From Euperipatoides rowelli (taxonomy: Eukaryota > Onychophora > Udeonychophora > Euonychophora > Peripatopsidae), in assembly GCA_003024985.2 (NCBI GenBank), contig PXIH01S0006408.1: a stretch of DNA of 10,214 nucleotides; one strand, 5' to 3'. A program made the translations under genes and the position numbers. The stretch's first letter is position 1. Each line of letters starts with the position of its first letter. This document shows, piece after piece, positions 1-7,014 of this stretch. The notes under the pieces were generated by a model. The model made no database searches, had not been told where the DNA came from, and saw only the letters and a program-made list of their open reading frames with translations.

Positions 1-106
1 TTTTAATTACCCCCTTTCTCCTGTTGGAAAAATGTTTGTTGTGAGGTCACTCTTGGTCATTTAAACAATTAGTGAGTCCTGGCTGCAAAATGTTTGAGAG
101 CCACTG
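1..106 (-). mobile_element. hAT DNA transposon, terminal segment (truncated by window edge)
   Basis: On the minus strand this segment begins at base 106 with CAGTGGCTCTCAAAC, which fits the well-known terminal inverted repeat of many animal hAT elements (CAGTGG-TCTCAAAC type). The rest of the element would lie to the left, outside the window. No transposase coding is visible in these 106 bases, so it could be a non-autonomous (MITE-like) copy or just the non-coding end of a larger one. hAT elements duplicate 8 bp on insertion, so 107-114 (tgataggt) would be one copy of the target duplication; the other copy is out of view. The flanking sequence may be LINE DNA, which would make this an insertion into the LINE. 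The other terminal repeat is not in the window. Confidence 0.6.
92..106 (-). repeat. hAT terminal inverted repeat (one end)
   Basis: Plus strand gtttgagagccactg; read on the minus strand it starts CAGTGG and continues CTCTCAAAC, the conserved outer end of the hAT terminal repeat. Only one copy is present in the window. Confidence 0.6.
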
Positions 107-174
107 TGATAGGTTATAGCAAATAATTTGAATGACAGGGTTCCTAAGGGATGAAATAAGACTGCAGATCTAAT

Positions 175-1129
175 TACTTTTTTTTTTACCATAGCTGGAG
201 AGTGAGAGTCAAATTATAATCTATTGTCAAAGGTTATTCTAAATCACTATGTATTTTAGAATTAATAAGTAAGTTTATATGTCCTTGAATGTAGAAAACT
301 GCCTCAACTTTTTAGCCCACGCCAAAAAACCATTGATTTATCATGATTAATTTTAAGTTAATTATTTTGGGTCCCAAGAATAAGTTCATCTAGGTTATTT
401 TGTAAAATAACTCTGAAAGTGAGACAATAACTCTAGATAGCTTAATATTATTGGCAAACAGAAGTAAAAAAGAGTTTATACCTATAAAAATATTGGATAT
501 ATGTATACTGTATATTAAATAAGGGTTCAGCTAGCACAGTGCCCTATGGAAGGCCATAAGATGTGATAAATTAGATGACATATGGATGTTGACCCTAACT
601 ACAGTTTTTCTTTTAGTTAAAAATGAATAAATCAGTTCACTAAACCAACATCATAATTCATAGTTAGCATTTTTTACATAGTGTATCAGGGGTTTAACAA
701 GATCAAAAGCTTTTGAAAGATCTAAAAAATTGGTGATAACTGGATAATCTTTTTCTAAAGTCCAATATTGTATCATATCTAAAAGGTTAGGTACAGTGCT
801 CTGGTGTTGTCTGAACCATATTGTTGATTAGATGATTTTTAAGTTGTTCAGCCTGGCTATTTAATCTATACAAAATTACACATTCACACAATTTACCAGC
901 AAGATTTGTTAGAGCAATATGATACTTCCCAGGTTCAGTACGGTTGCACATTTTCTATGTTGTTATAATCACTAATGCTTTCCAACTGTCAGGCACAACA
1001 CAATCTTGCAAGCAAAACCAGTTCACTATGTGTAGGAATTTTTTAAAAAAAATCAATGTGTAGTTTTAAAAAATAGTAAGAGATGCAATCAGTGCCCTTC
1101 GGAATTTTGATGAGGATATTAATAATTAT
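175..1129 (-). pseudogene. LINE reverse transcriptase domain (decayed, catalytic Asp pair lost)
   Basis: This domain copies LINE RNA at the nicked target. Minus-strand motifs appear in RT order: KGTDCIS near 1100-1082, VPDSWKALVI, ALTNLAGKLCECVI near 918-876, FLDLSKAFDLV near 727-696, then the family's G-P-Q-G box near 557-520, read as GLP-stop-GTVLAEPLF with Gln replaced by TAG. The catalytic FADD box reads FANNIKL (458-438), so both catalytic aspartates are Asn in this copy. About 250 bases further on, bases 230-190 resemble the D-L-G-I...L-K-F-D-S-H block that follows the catalytic core in this superfamily. Several frameshifts lie between these blocks. The copy cannot encode an active enzyme. 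Confidence 0.78.
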
Positions 1130-1699
1130 ATCTCAATTTCAATAGGGGTGGGGTGTAATGGGATTACAATTCATTATGTCAACATTTGGAAGAATATCAT
1201 AGATAGTTGGTGATTAGAAGTTGGTATAAGTTCCATATAATAATGCCAAAAGGTATTAACAATAATAATATAGTGTTGTTATTGTAATTTAACTTATTAA
1301 CATATAAAAATTGAATGTTTTCTATGTGTTTAAATAACATTGCATTGTCAGATTGAATAGCGGCAGAAAAACTGCAATCAGTTATTGCTTTAGTTTTTTT
1401 ACAGCTAGGGTCATTTGATTGTAGACAGATTTTTATAAGTGGCAAGATTCATTAGTCGTATCTTACGGTAAATATTAAGTAATAATTTTTTCTTATGTTT
1501 TAACTATTTAATTTCAGAAGTAGACCATTTAGATGTAATTTTTATATTTTTATTGTTATTTATTACATCATATGGAGTGAAATCAATAACAAGCAAGTTA
1601 GAAAAGAAGTAAGGTCAATGTTGTTAAATGCAGATGATATAATTTGATCCCTATCTTTCATGTATGTAGAACTCCAGTGCTTATTTAGGATAACAAGAG
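1130..1699 (-). pseudogene. LINE linker between endonuclease and RT (decayed)
   Basis: Minus-strand translation of about 1560-1430 gives a basic Trp-containing stretch, KWSTSEIK followed by LKHKKKLLLNIYRKIR. It matches the usual position and character of the segment after the endonuclease in CR1/jockey-type proteins (Trp, acidic-x-Ile, then a Lys/Arg-rich helix). The reading frame shifts and is interrupted by stops, and the part nearest the RT (about 1130-1400) is AT-rich with no motif I can name. An 82-codon minus-strand open frame at 1197-1445 overlaps this linker but shows no domain of its own; I treat it as part of the linker or a chance opening. Confidence 0.55.
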
Positions 1700-2316
1700 T
1701 TAGTTTTGGTGAATTTCCACTTCCAGGACTAGGTAGTCACTTTTCCCAAATGGTGGGAAAATATGATGTTTAAATAGATATCTCTATCATCATTTAGTAT
1801 TATATCAAGTAAAGATTTATGATTGTCTCTAAAACGGGTATCAAATTCTCCAAGTTGCTGTTAAGTCCAAATTTCAGTATTAAATTTAATAATTGGACTT
1901 CATAATTATCATGTAAGGTAGAAAACTTAGACCAATTAATAGAGGGGGCATTGAAATCACCAAATATAATTATATTTGATTAAGGGGTAGATCTATGGTA
2001 GTACATATAAACATTTACTATATTAATTATAGCTTGAAAATCATATTCAGGAGGAGAAAAGGTTCAATATAAATTTCTCCTATTATGAGTGTAGAGAAAG
2101 GAAAAAGTATAGAAAACCAAATTGATTCACTCTGATCACTTAACATAGGTAACAAAACAACATCCAAAACCTTTATTACATAAGCAAGCAAGCCACCTCC
2201 ACATGAGAAATCTCTATCAGCTCTAACAATTACAGTATATAATTATCTAATTATATACTGTAATTTCATCCACTGTATTATGGTTAAGCCATGTTTCTAC
2301 TAGATCAAATATTGCC
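1700..2316 (-). pseudogene. LINE APE-type endonuclease domain (decayed)
   Basis: This is the endonuclease/exonuclease/phosphatase fold that nicks target DNA for LINE integration. Minus-strand translation in more than one frame gives, in order, FDLVETWLNHNTVDEI (catalytic-Glu motif region), RADRDFSCGGGLLAYV, ESIWF, IIIFGDFNAPSINWSKF and, near 1741-1730, SDYLVL. The last corresponds to the family's terminal SDH motif with its catalytic His replaced by Tyr. An 18-bp perfect palindrome at 2228-2265 disrupts the frame between the TWL and RADRD motifs. The domain starts directly at the N at 2317, so its very N-terminus is missing. Family and order are clear; the exact clade (CR1, L2, jockey or a relative) is not. 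Confidence 0.78.
2228..2265. repeat. perfect palindrome, 18-bp arms, 2-bp spacer
   Basis: Arms 2228-2245 and 2248-2265 are exact reverse complements around the spacer tc. The palindrome sits inside the LINE endonuclease coding region between the TWL and RADRD motifs and breaks the frame there, so it looks acquired after the element was functional. Confidence 0.9.
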
Positions 2317-2317
2317 N
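2317..2317. other. ambiguous base at LINE orientation switch
   Basis: A single N lies exactly between minus-strand LINE endonuclease similarity (ending at 2316) and plus-strand LINE C-terminal similarity (starting at 2318). It may be an unresolved base or a marker for a contig join. Confidence 0.9.
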
Positions 2318-2590
2318 ATGAGCAAAATATATAATTCAACATCATTATTACAAATCAATCAATTTTTTTCTTTAGCGAATCCTTCAGGTTATAGAGGACA
2401 CAAATATAAATTACAAATTCAACGTTTTACCATAAAACATGATAAAACAATTTTTCATCGGTCCATAAAATGGTGGAATGGTTTACCAAGTCAAATTGTC
2501 TGTTCCAATTCTTTTGGTCAATTTAAAAGTTTATTGGATGTTTATTTATGCAATCACCTGGAATTTATTGAAATGCCCCATACATTTTAA
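2318..2590 (+). pseudogene. C-terminal end of LINE ORF2 protein (forward 3' part)
   Basis: Ninety codons are open to a TAA at 2588-2590. The translation has the typical C-terminal tail of CR1/jockey-like ORF2 proteins: YRGHKYKL near 2382-2405, then an Arg/Lys-rich stretch, FHRSIKWWNGLPSQIV near 2453-2500 (the family's F-x-x-R-x-x-x-x-W-N-x-L-P box) and NSFGQFKSLLDVYL near 2507-2550. The first in-frame ATG in this segment, at 2318, is not the true start; the protein is N-terminally truncated at the N. The frame is uninterrupted, unlike the inverted part upstream. It supplies the region missing from 107-2316, and it is followed by the element's 3' UTR and tail. Confidence 0.8.
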
Positions 2591-2668
2591 ATATGTAAAA
2601 TTATTTGTTGTTTAAAATTGTAGTAGGACTAATGTCCTAATAAATTAAAGTTAAATAAATAAATAAAT
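2591..2668 (+). mobile_element. LINE 3' UTR, stem-loop and TAAA tail
   Basis: A short AT-rich 3' UTR follows the stop codon. It contains a hairpin (arms taggac 2624-2629 and gtccta 2634-2639, loop taat) and ends in about four TAAA units at 2652-2668. A stem-loop just before a microsatellite-like tail is known from CR1/L2-type elements, where the RT recognises the RNA 3' end. This fixes the LINE's right boundary at about 2668. Confidence 0.72.
2652..2668 (+). repeat. (TAAA)n tail of LINE
   Basis: Seventeen bases, just over four copies of TAAA, directly after the LINE 3' UTR. This is the terminal repeat expected of a CR1/jockey-like element rather than an internal microsatellite. Confidence 0.75.
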
Positions 2669-2834
2669 CCATAACCCTTACATGCCAACCTCTACAGCTC
2701 AACCCATTCACCAGGATGACCCCATCCCAACCAAATTATTTTATAAAGGACTCAACATATTTCACTTCAACCCCTCAAGCTTTCCTCACACAGACACACA
2801 ATTTCTCTTTATCAGAGATAACATTATTATTTAA

Positions 2835-3172
2835 AAAAAAAACATCTCAGAAAATCAAAAAGCATTAGAAAACAAAATATCCAACACTTAAGAAGCATTA
2901 GAAAACAAAATGTCTGACAATCAAAAGACTCTAAAAAATAAAATTGCCAGTACACTAATAGAAAAACAAACCATGCTAGAAAATAAAATAACCGTAATAT
3001 TAAATGACAAACTAGCAGACAACTAAAAAACATTAAAGACAAACTAGCAGAAAACCAAAAAGCCTTAACACAAAAGATGACAGAAAATCATCAGGCCATG
3101 GAACAAAAATTTCTAGACAGTGAGTTACAACTCAACCAGTTACAAATGTTACAAATGTTCCTGGAATGCAGA
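2835..3172 (+). repeat. 33-bp imperfect tandem repeat encoding 11-residue coiled-coil units in gag
   Basis: In-frame units resemble ENQKALENKIS: copies start near 2847, 2880 and 2913, and weaker ones (EKQTMLENKIT, ENQKAL, ENHQAMEQKF) follow to about 3120, across a frameshift near 3024-3036. Spacing is 33 bases or close to it. Eleven-residue periodicity with regular Leu/Met/Ile and Lys/Glu/Asn positions is typical of a hendecad coiled coil, which would fit a role in Gag multimerisation. Confidence 0.65.
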
Positions 3173-4055
3173 TAGAGTCGGATAGTCTAGAAGTGCAAAT
3201 TAGGGAAAACAGAGAGAGAGAGACCATCTTAGGACTGGAACCAAAGACACAAAACTTTGAGGCTGACTTGGAAATATCAAAGAGACAATTTACAAGCACA
3301 ACTAGAAAATATAAGGTTAATAGACTCAAATAAAGAGGCAGAATTAGAGAAAAAGATACATGAAACCATCTGGATAAATTTTGAACAAATGAAATAAATG
3401 CAAAATCAACAAAGGACAAACATACAAAAGACTTACATGCAAACAAATCACTACAAACAATAGACAAGCCATGATTATTACACTATTCCCCCACACACAC
3501 AAACACACATTAACATTGACTGGTCCAGTATGGATACCTCTGAAAATTACTCTTCTGACTCACCAAATAGTTCAGAGCACAGAATAAAGAGATGCAGGAG
3601 AAACTACTTGAGAATAAGAGAGCCTGTGTTTTTAATAATGTCCAGCAGGTGGCACCAAAATTCATCAGAGAAATGAACAATTATTACAAAATGACTGGTG
3701 TCATCAAGGAATGACAAAGTAATGAATTTCCCTCAATTTTTACATGGTAACTTTATGTGAAAAAGTTATTTTGCAATGCTTCAACAAGAATGAAATAGCC
3801 TAAGAAAATTTACAAATTTACCTGTGACTTTGAAGGATTCATTATAAAGGCATGACAGTTGCAGTTTACCATACACATAGACTATGATATGCCAAAAAAT
3901 GTGTAAAATTACAAGGAAACAGCATGACTTTGATAAATTCCTCCATAACGTGAAGGAAATATAAAAAGCCAGCTACTATAGGTATAGAGAGTCATAAAAA
4001 AAACATTTACTGAAGACAATCCCTCAGTCAGTCAGTCAAACATAACTCCTCAAAG

Positions 4056-4236
4056 GATCTCCCCAAGACAAAAGAATTATAATAGTAGATACTATCAAAA
4101 TAATTATCTAAAACAAGAATACAAGGACAAAAGTAGAACTATTAATAGGAACAGAGAAACAAATAACAGGAACAGAGACTTAAGAACCAAGAACAGAGAC
4201 AATAGATTCAATCAGAACAATAAAGATAGGAAATAA
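4056..4236 (+). other. Asn/Arg-rich basic C-terminus of gag
   Basis: One open frame reads as a basic, asparagine-rich stretch, with short runs such as NRNRETNNRNRD and DNRFNQNNKDRK, ending at a TAA near 4236. The composition suits a nucleic-acid-binding tail. Its place between the gag body and the protease fits the nucleocapsid slot, with no CCHC knuckle visible. Confidence 0.55.
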
Positions 4237-4389
4237 TCAGTAGGATTGATGACACATACTAATGGATGGAAGACCTGGCTCATTCCCACTACTAGATGGT
4301 AAAGAAAATTAAACCCTCACCATCCATAGATCCCAACGCACCAAAAAAAGCTGGGACAGCCGAGCCAATAGTCCTCCAAAAAGCCATTC

Positions 4390-4725
4390 TATTACCCCAA
4401 ATGTGAGCAGCTAGGTGTAAAAGTGAGTTTACACCCAGTGGAATGTTCTGATCTTAATCCCATAAAAATTAAATTAATGCCAGCAATTAGGGTTAAAATA
4501 AATAAATACCATCACATTTAACTTAAGGCTAGACACTGGCACGGACCGGTCCTGTTTGAAAACAACAATCTATAGAAAAATCAAGCAAATTGATAAAAAT
4601 GCAAAATTAAAGCTAAATCTAGAGACAGTCATCTTAGCTATTGGGGAAAAAACAACTTAGCCAAATAGGAAATAGTGAACTAACCTTATACTTAGGCATT
4701 ACTCTGACAAACAATGTTTCTCTAT
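4390..4725 (+). pseudogene. retroviral-type aspartic protease (decayed)
   Basis: This domain would cleave the Gag-Pol polyprotein. The active-site triplet reads LDTGTDRS with DTG at 4532-4540, preceded by a hydrophobic, basic lead-in (KINKYH, FNLRL). About 30 codons later comes VILAIGEKT near 4627-4653, a plausible flap-proximal region, and then in a shifted frame SELTLYLGITLTNNVSLF near 4674-4727, matching the late hydrophobic segment of the fold. Stops near 4658 and a frame change break it. DTG followed by Asp-Arg-Ser resembles the DTG-S/T-x-x-S pattern of LTR-element proteases. A dimer would have been needed for activity. Confidence 0.72.
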
Positions 4726-5254
4726 TTTTGATGGCCTGACATATGCTGACCAGTTAAGGTATAGACTGCATGTGGTAGAATAACATAAATTTTAAACACT
4801 GAGAATAAAATAAAATTTGAGATTAGAAACACTCTTGAATATCTAGAATATACAAATAGAGAAGCCAGTATGAATAGCATTGCAATAGTGTATGTGAAAT
4901 AAAAGTACTTTCCACCATTCTTAGAGGAAATAATCAAACTAAATAAACAGAAAGTCACATGCAGTCCTGAGCAAATTAAATTTAATAACAAAACCCTAAC
5001 AGAAAGTGATATCCTCTCACTAATAGATAATTACACAGACATCATTTGTTGAAAATGTGCTTGATCAGGATATTACTAACCGAATAATAGAGTACGAATA
5101 ACCAAATAAAATGGATTCAGCACAAAGAATCACACTGTTTCCTCCCAAACCTAAAAGTGAAAGCTTTGAGGAAACATTAACAAAATTGATGACAGTAGAG
5201 ATGTACATCCCTGATGAGCAAAAAAGGAAATTAAAAATTTTTCTAATAAGCAGG
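4726..5254 (+). pseudogene. protease-RT linker of pol (decayed)
   Basis: This stretch joins the protease to the RT. Readable pieces are CSPEQIKFNNKTLTESD and SLIDNYTDIIC near 4963-5048, where the pattern of acidic and hydrophobic residues suits the segment before the RT fingers, and an open frame from 5111 that runs unbroken into the RT start (LTKLMTVEMYIPDEQKRKL). The part at about 4740-4960 has frequent stops and no motif I recognise. The 89-codon open frame on the other strand (4722-4991) has no supporting motif and is treated as chance. Confidence 0.5.
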
Positions 5255-5965
5255 AAAATCAATTTTAGCGACAATCCAGGATGCATGGATACAACTGAGC
5301 ATAGAATCAAAACAGGGAACCACCCTCCCATAAAAAAAAACACCATATAGAGGTATGCCAAAAAAAGAAATTGATCATCAAAGATCAACTAGACAAATAC
5401 CCCTAGATGTATTATAGTCCCCAGTTAATCAGATTGGAGCTACCTTGTGTCCACTACCAAGCTCTCAATCAGATTACAGAAAGTGAACAGTTCCTCATGC
5501 CAAGAATTGATGAAATCATTCAACAATTGAATGACTGTCTAATCTTTGTAGTGGTTACTGGCAAATTAGGGTGGATCCCCAGGAACAGAAAAAGACATTC
5601 TTTGTACATCACAAAAGTTTGTTTGAGTTCACAGTAATGCCATTCGGATGCAAAACTGCACCAGCAACATGTAACCATATGATACCTAGGATCCTACATG
5701 ATGAAATAGGGAAGATAGCTTTTACCTATATTGATGATGTGCTCATTTACTCTAAAACATTTGAGGACCACCTATATCACACCTCACAAGATTATTTTAC
5801 AAATTACTAGAGACAAATTTATTCACTAAGTTGGAAAAGTGCCAATTCTGCAAAAAGAACTCAAAATTCCTGGGGAAAATTATAGAAAATGGGCACATTA
5901 AAATAAACCCACATAAACAAAAAGCTATAGCAGAATTTGTCCACTCTAGTAAAATAAAAAACAGT
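5255..5965 (+). pseudogene. Ty3/Gypsy reverse transcriptase (decayed; YIDD kept, first Asp lost)
   Basis: It would copy element RNA into DNA. The N-terminal block reads INFSDNPG then EHRIKTGNHPPIKK (about 5257-5336), a clear Ty3/Gypsy RT entry. After a shortened, frameshifted fingers region comes ALNQITES...MPRIDEIIQQLN (about 5461-5530), then SGYWQIRVDPQEQKKT (5550-5597), LFEFTVMPFG (5622-5651) and the catalytic YIDD at 5727-5738 within TYIDDVLIYSKTFEDH. The first catalytic Asp, expected just before SGY, is Asn (aat 5541-5543). The thumb region gives LEKCQF and SKFLGKII (about 5832-5882). Frames change near 5351-5407, 5531-5541, 5785 and 5963. Roughly 15-20 residues seem to be missing near 5420-5455, between the entry block and ALNQITES. 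Confidence 0.85.
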
Positions 5966-6494
5966 ACAACAATTTATAGGCATGATGGGATGGTTGAGGA
6001 AACATGTAAAAAATTATGCACAGATATCTAGACCTCTACATGCCTTAACAAGTAAAAAAGTAAAATGTTCTTGGAACCAGGAATGTGAAATAGCCTTTAA
6101 TACTTTAAAGGAAATTCTGTCGCAAATAGGAACAGAACTAACCCTGCCAAACATTGGAAGGCAATTTATACTAGAAACTGATGCTTTGGAGGAAGGCCTT
6201 AGAGCTGTATTAAAGCAGCTCAAAGATGATGGTCAACCTCAGGTAATAGAATATGCCAGCTGCCTATTAAATAGCACAGAAAAGAATTGTATGGAGCCTT
6301 AAGAAATTTAGAGGCTTCATCAGTGAAAGAAAAGTCACTATCATCAAGACCACTACACCCTAAATGGCTGTTGAAAACCAAAAACATTCATTGAAGGTTA
6401 ACTAGATGGGCTCTATGTTTGATGGAGTTCAATTATGGGGTAGAATGCAGAAAGGAGAAAGACAATTTAGTAGCAGATGTTTTATCCCGAAGGT
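5966..6494 (+). pseudogene. RNase H domain of pol (decayed)
   Basis: It would degrade RNA in RNA:DNA hybrids. The tether reads QFIGMMGWLRKHV, then ISRPLHALTSKK, and WNQECEIAFNTLKEIL near 6072-6119. The first catalytic Asp lies in ETDA (Asp at 6180-6182) and a catalytic Glu in STEKN (6279-6281). The usual T-D-H block is lost: at about 6343-6357 the frame reads KTTTP. A later frame gives LTRWALCLMEFNYGVE near 6395-6445 and the terminal NLVADVLSRR (Asp 6476-6478), which ends the domain in this family. A frameshift near 6300 and stops near 6361 and 6392 inactivate it. Confidence 0.8.
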
Positions 6495-6731
6495 CGACCC
6501 CAATTCAGATATTGATCTGGAACAAATCTCTCCCTAGTAACAATGAAAAAATATTAATTGGCTAGAGGTTAAACCTCAACTATCATTGTTTTCCTTATAG
6601 AAGCTCAAGACAAGAACGTTTGCCATATTAATAATTCTTATTAATATGGCAAAAGATCCACAAAATGATCATGTGAAAAATTACACTCTGATAGACAAAT
6701 TGTTTACCCCCATAAAAAATAGACCCAAGTA
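6495..6731 (+). pseudogene. RNase H-integrase linker (decayed, contains palindrome)
   Basis: No catalytic motif is expected here. A readable frame gives AKDPQNDHVKNYTLIDKLF near 6648-6705, which suits the hydrophilic linker before the integrase zinc-binding domain, where the RNA-facing pol reading continues. A 16-bp-arm palindrome at 6619-6653 interrupts the frame just upstream of this piece. Confidence 0.5.
6619..6653. repeat. perfect palindrome, 16-bp arms, 3-bp spacer
   Basis: Arms 6619-6634 (tttgccatattaataa) and 6638-6653 are exact reverse complements around ttc. It lies in the pol linker, where it breaks the frame. It is the same sort of structure as the palindrome in the LINE. Confidence 0.9.
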
Positions 6732-6945
6732 GTGCCCAGACCAGTGCTACCTGGCTGTCTAATAAATAAAATAATTCAGGGATTTCATGACACACCTAAA
6801 GGAGGGCACCTGGGGCAGGACAAAACCATAAATAAAATACACATCAGAGTTTTCTGGTAGAACATGAAAACGCATTTAAGATATGTCCAAACCTGTCGGA
6901 TTTTCCAACTGACAAAACATGGAAATAAAAACTTGAAGGCACCCA
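6732..6945 (+). pseudogene. integrase N-terminal zinc-binding domain (decayed)
   Basis: This domain helps integrase assemble on the LTR ends. One frame runs from VPRPVLPGCL through the HHCC region: His at 6786 and 6807 (HDTPKGGH), GQDKT, a Trp codon at 6855 followed by a TAG at 6858, then YVQTCRIF with Cys at 6894. The second Cys of the C-x-x-C pair is Phe (ttc 6903-6905), so zinc binding is damaged. The domain reads to KAP at about 6944 and stops at the N at 6946, where similarity to the integrase is lost. It continues in the same frame class at 7848, after an insertion. Confidence 0.8.
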
Positions 6946-6946
6946 N
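6946..6946. other. ambiguous base at edge of integrase similarity
   Basis: A single N sits just where readable integrase sequence ends and unrelated AT-rich sequence begins. This is the second of only two N bases in the window; both are at element breakpoints. Confidence 0.85.
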
Positions 6947-7001
6947 GAGTAGGGTTCATATAAATCCAAAACCAAAAATCAGGACAGTTATTCAATGGGG
7001 A

Positions 7002-7014
7002 GGGGGGGGGGGGG
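7002..7014. repeat. G13 homopolymer
   Basis: Thirteen consecutive G, preceded by GGGGA at 6997-7001, in otherwise AT-rich DNA. Such a run is prone to slippage and to sequencing error. Confidence 0.9.

Larger units (their letters stand above)
107..2316 (-). mobile_element. CR1/jockey-like non-LTR retrotransposon, inverted 5' part (endonuclease-linker-RT)
   Basis: Read on the minus strand, the segment carries the second ORF of a LINE in the usual order: APE-type endonuclease, linker, reverse transcriptase. Landmarks are ETWLN near 2297-2283, RADRD followed by a Gly-Gly-Gly run near 2220-2190, GDFN at 1961-1950 with INW just after, KGTD near 1100, VPDSWKALVI near 996-967, LDLSKAFDLV near 724-696 and a degenerate FADD box near 458-438. 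Stops and frameshifts are scattered throughout, so it is a dead copy. The RT signal can be followed clearly to about base 190, and more weakly towards the hAT end at 106. The segment lacks the LINE C-terminal tail, which instead lies at 2318-2590 in the opposite orientation. Confidence 0.8.
2682..4240 (+). pseudogene. gag: gag-like ORF of Ty3/Gypsy element (decayed)
   Basis: Gag forms the particle and binds element RNA. An ATG at 2682 opens a 50-codon frame to TAA 2832 that continues in phase, through stops at 2832 and 2889, to 3024. It then carries on in shifted frames: 3027-3172, then about 3284-3660 with two stops. Long in-phase runs in such AT-rich DNA argue for past coding. The N-terminal half is a coiled coil built of 11-residue repeats; a Ser/Asp-rich patch (SSDSPNSSEH) and a basic patch (RIKRCRRN) lie near 3555-3605; the end (about 4056-4236) is Asn/Arg-rich. 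The middle (about 3660-4050) is poorly readable. I see no CCHC zinc knuckle. Assignment as gag rests mainly on position before the protease, not on a recognised capsid motif. Confidence 0.6.

Noticed and set aside
2282-2600. Two independent LINE insertions head to head
   Set aside because: Not excluded, but less economical: the left part lacks exactly the region the right part has, and the left part shows no 3' tail of its own within the window.
2827-3467. Minus-strand open frames of 71 and 111 codons (2827-3042, 3132-3467), rich in Phe/Leu/Cys
   Set aside because: They are the reverse complement of the A-rich gag coiled-coil region; the hydrophobic composition is a shadow of Lys/Asn codons. 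The plus-strand repeat pattern is the real signal.
3480-3510. Short CA-rich run as a microsatellite or regulatory site
   Set aside because: Too short and irregular; it lies inside the decayed gag frame, where it encodes Pro/His/Thr.
5065-5388. Minus-strand 107-codon open frame that looks membrane-like
   Set aside because: It lies opposite the pol linker and RT entry, whose plus-strand motifs are clear. The apparent membrane character comes from T-rich complement codons.
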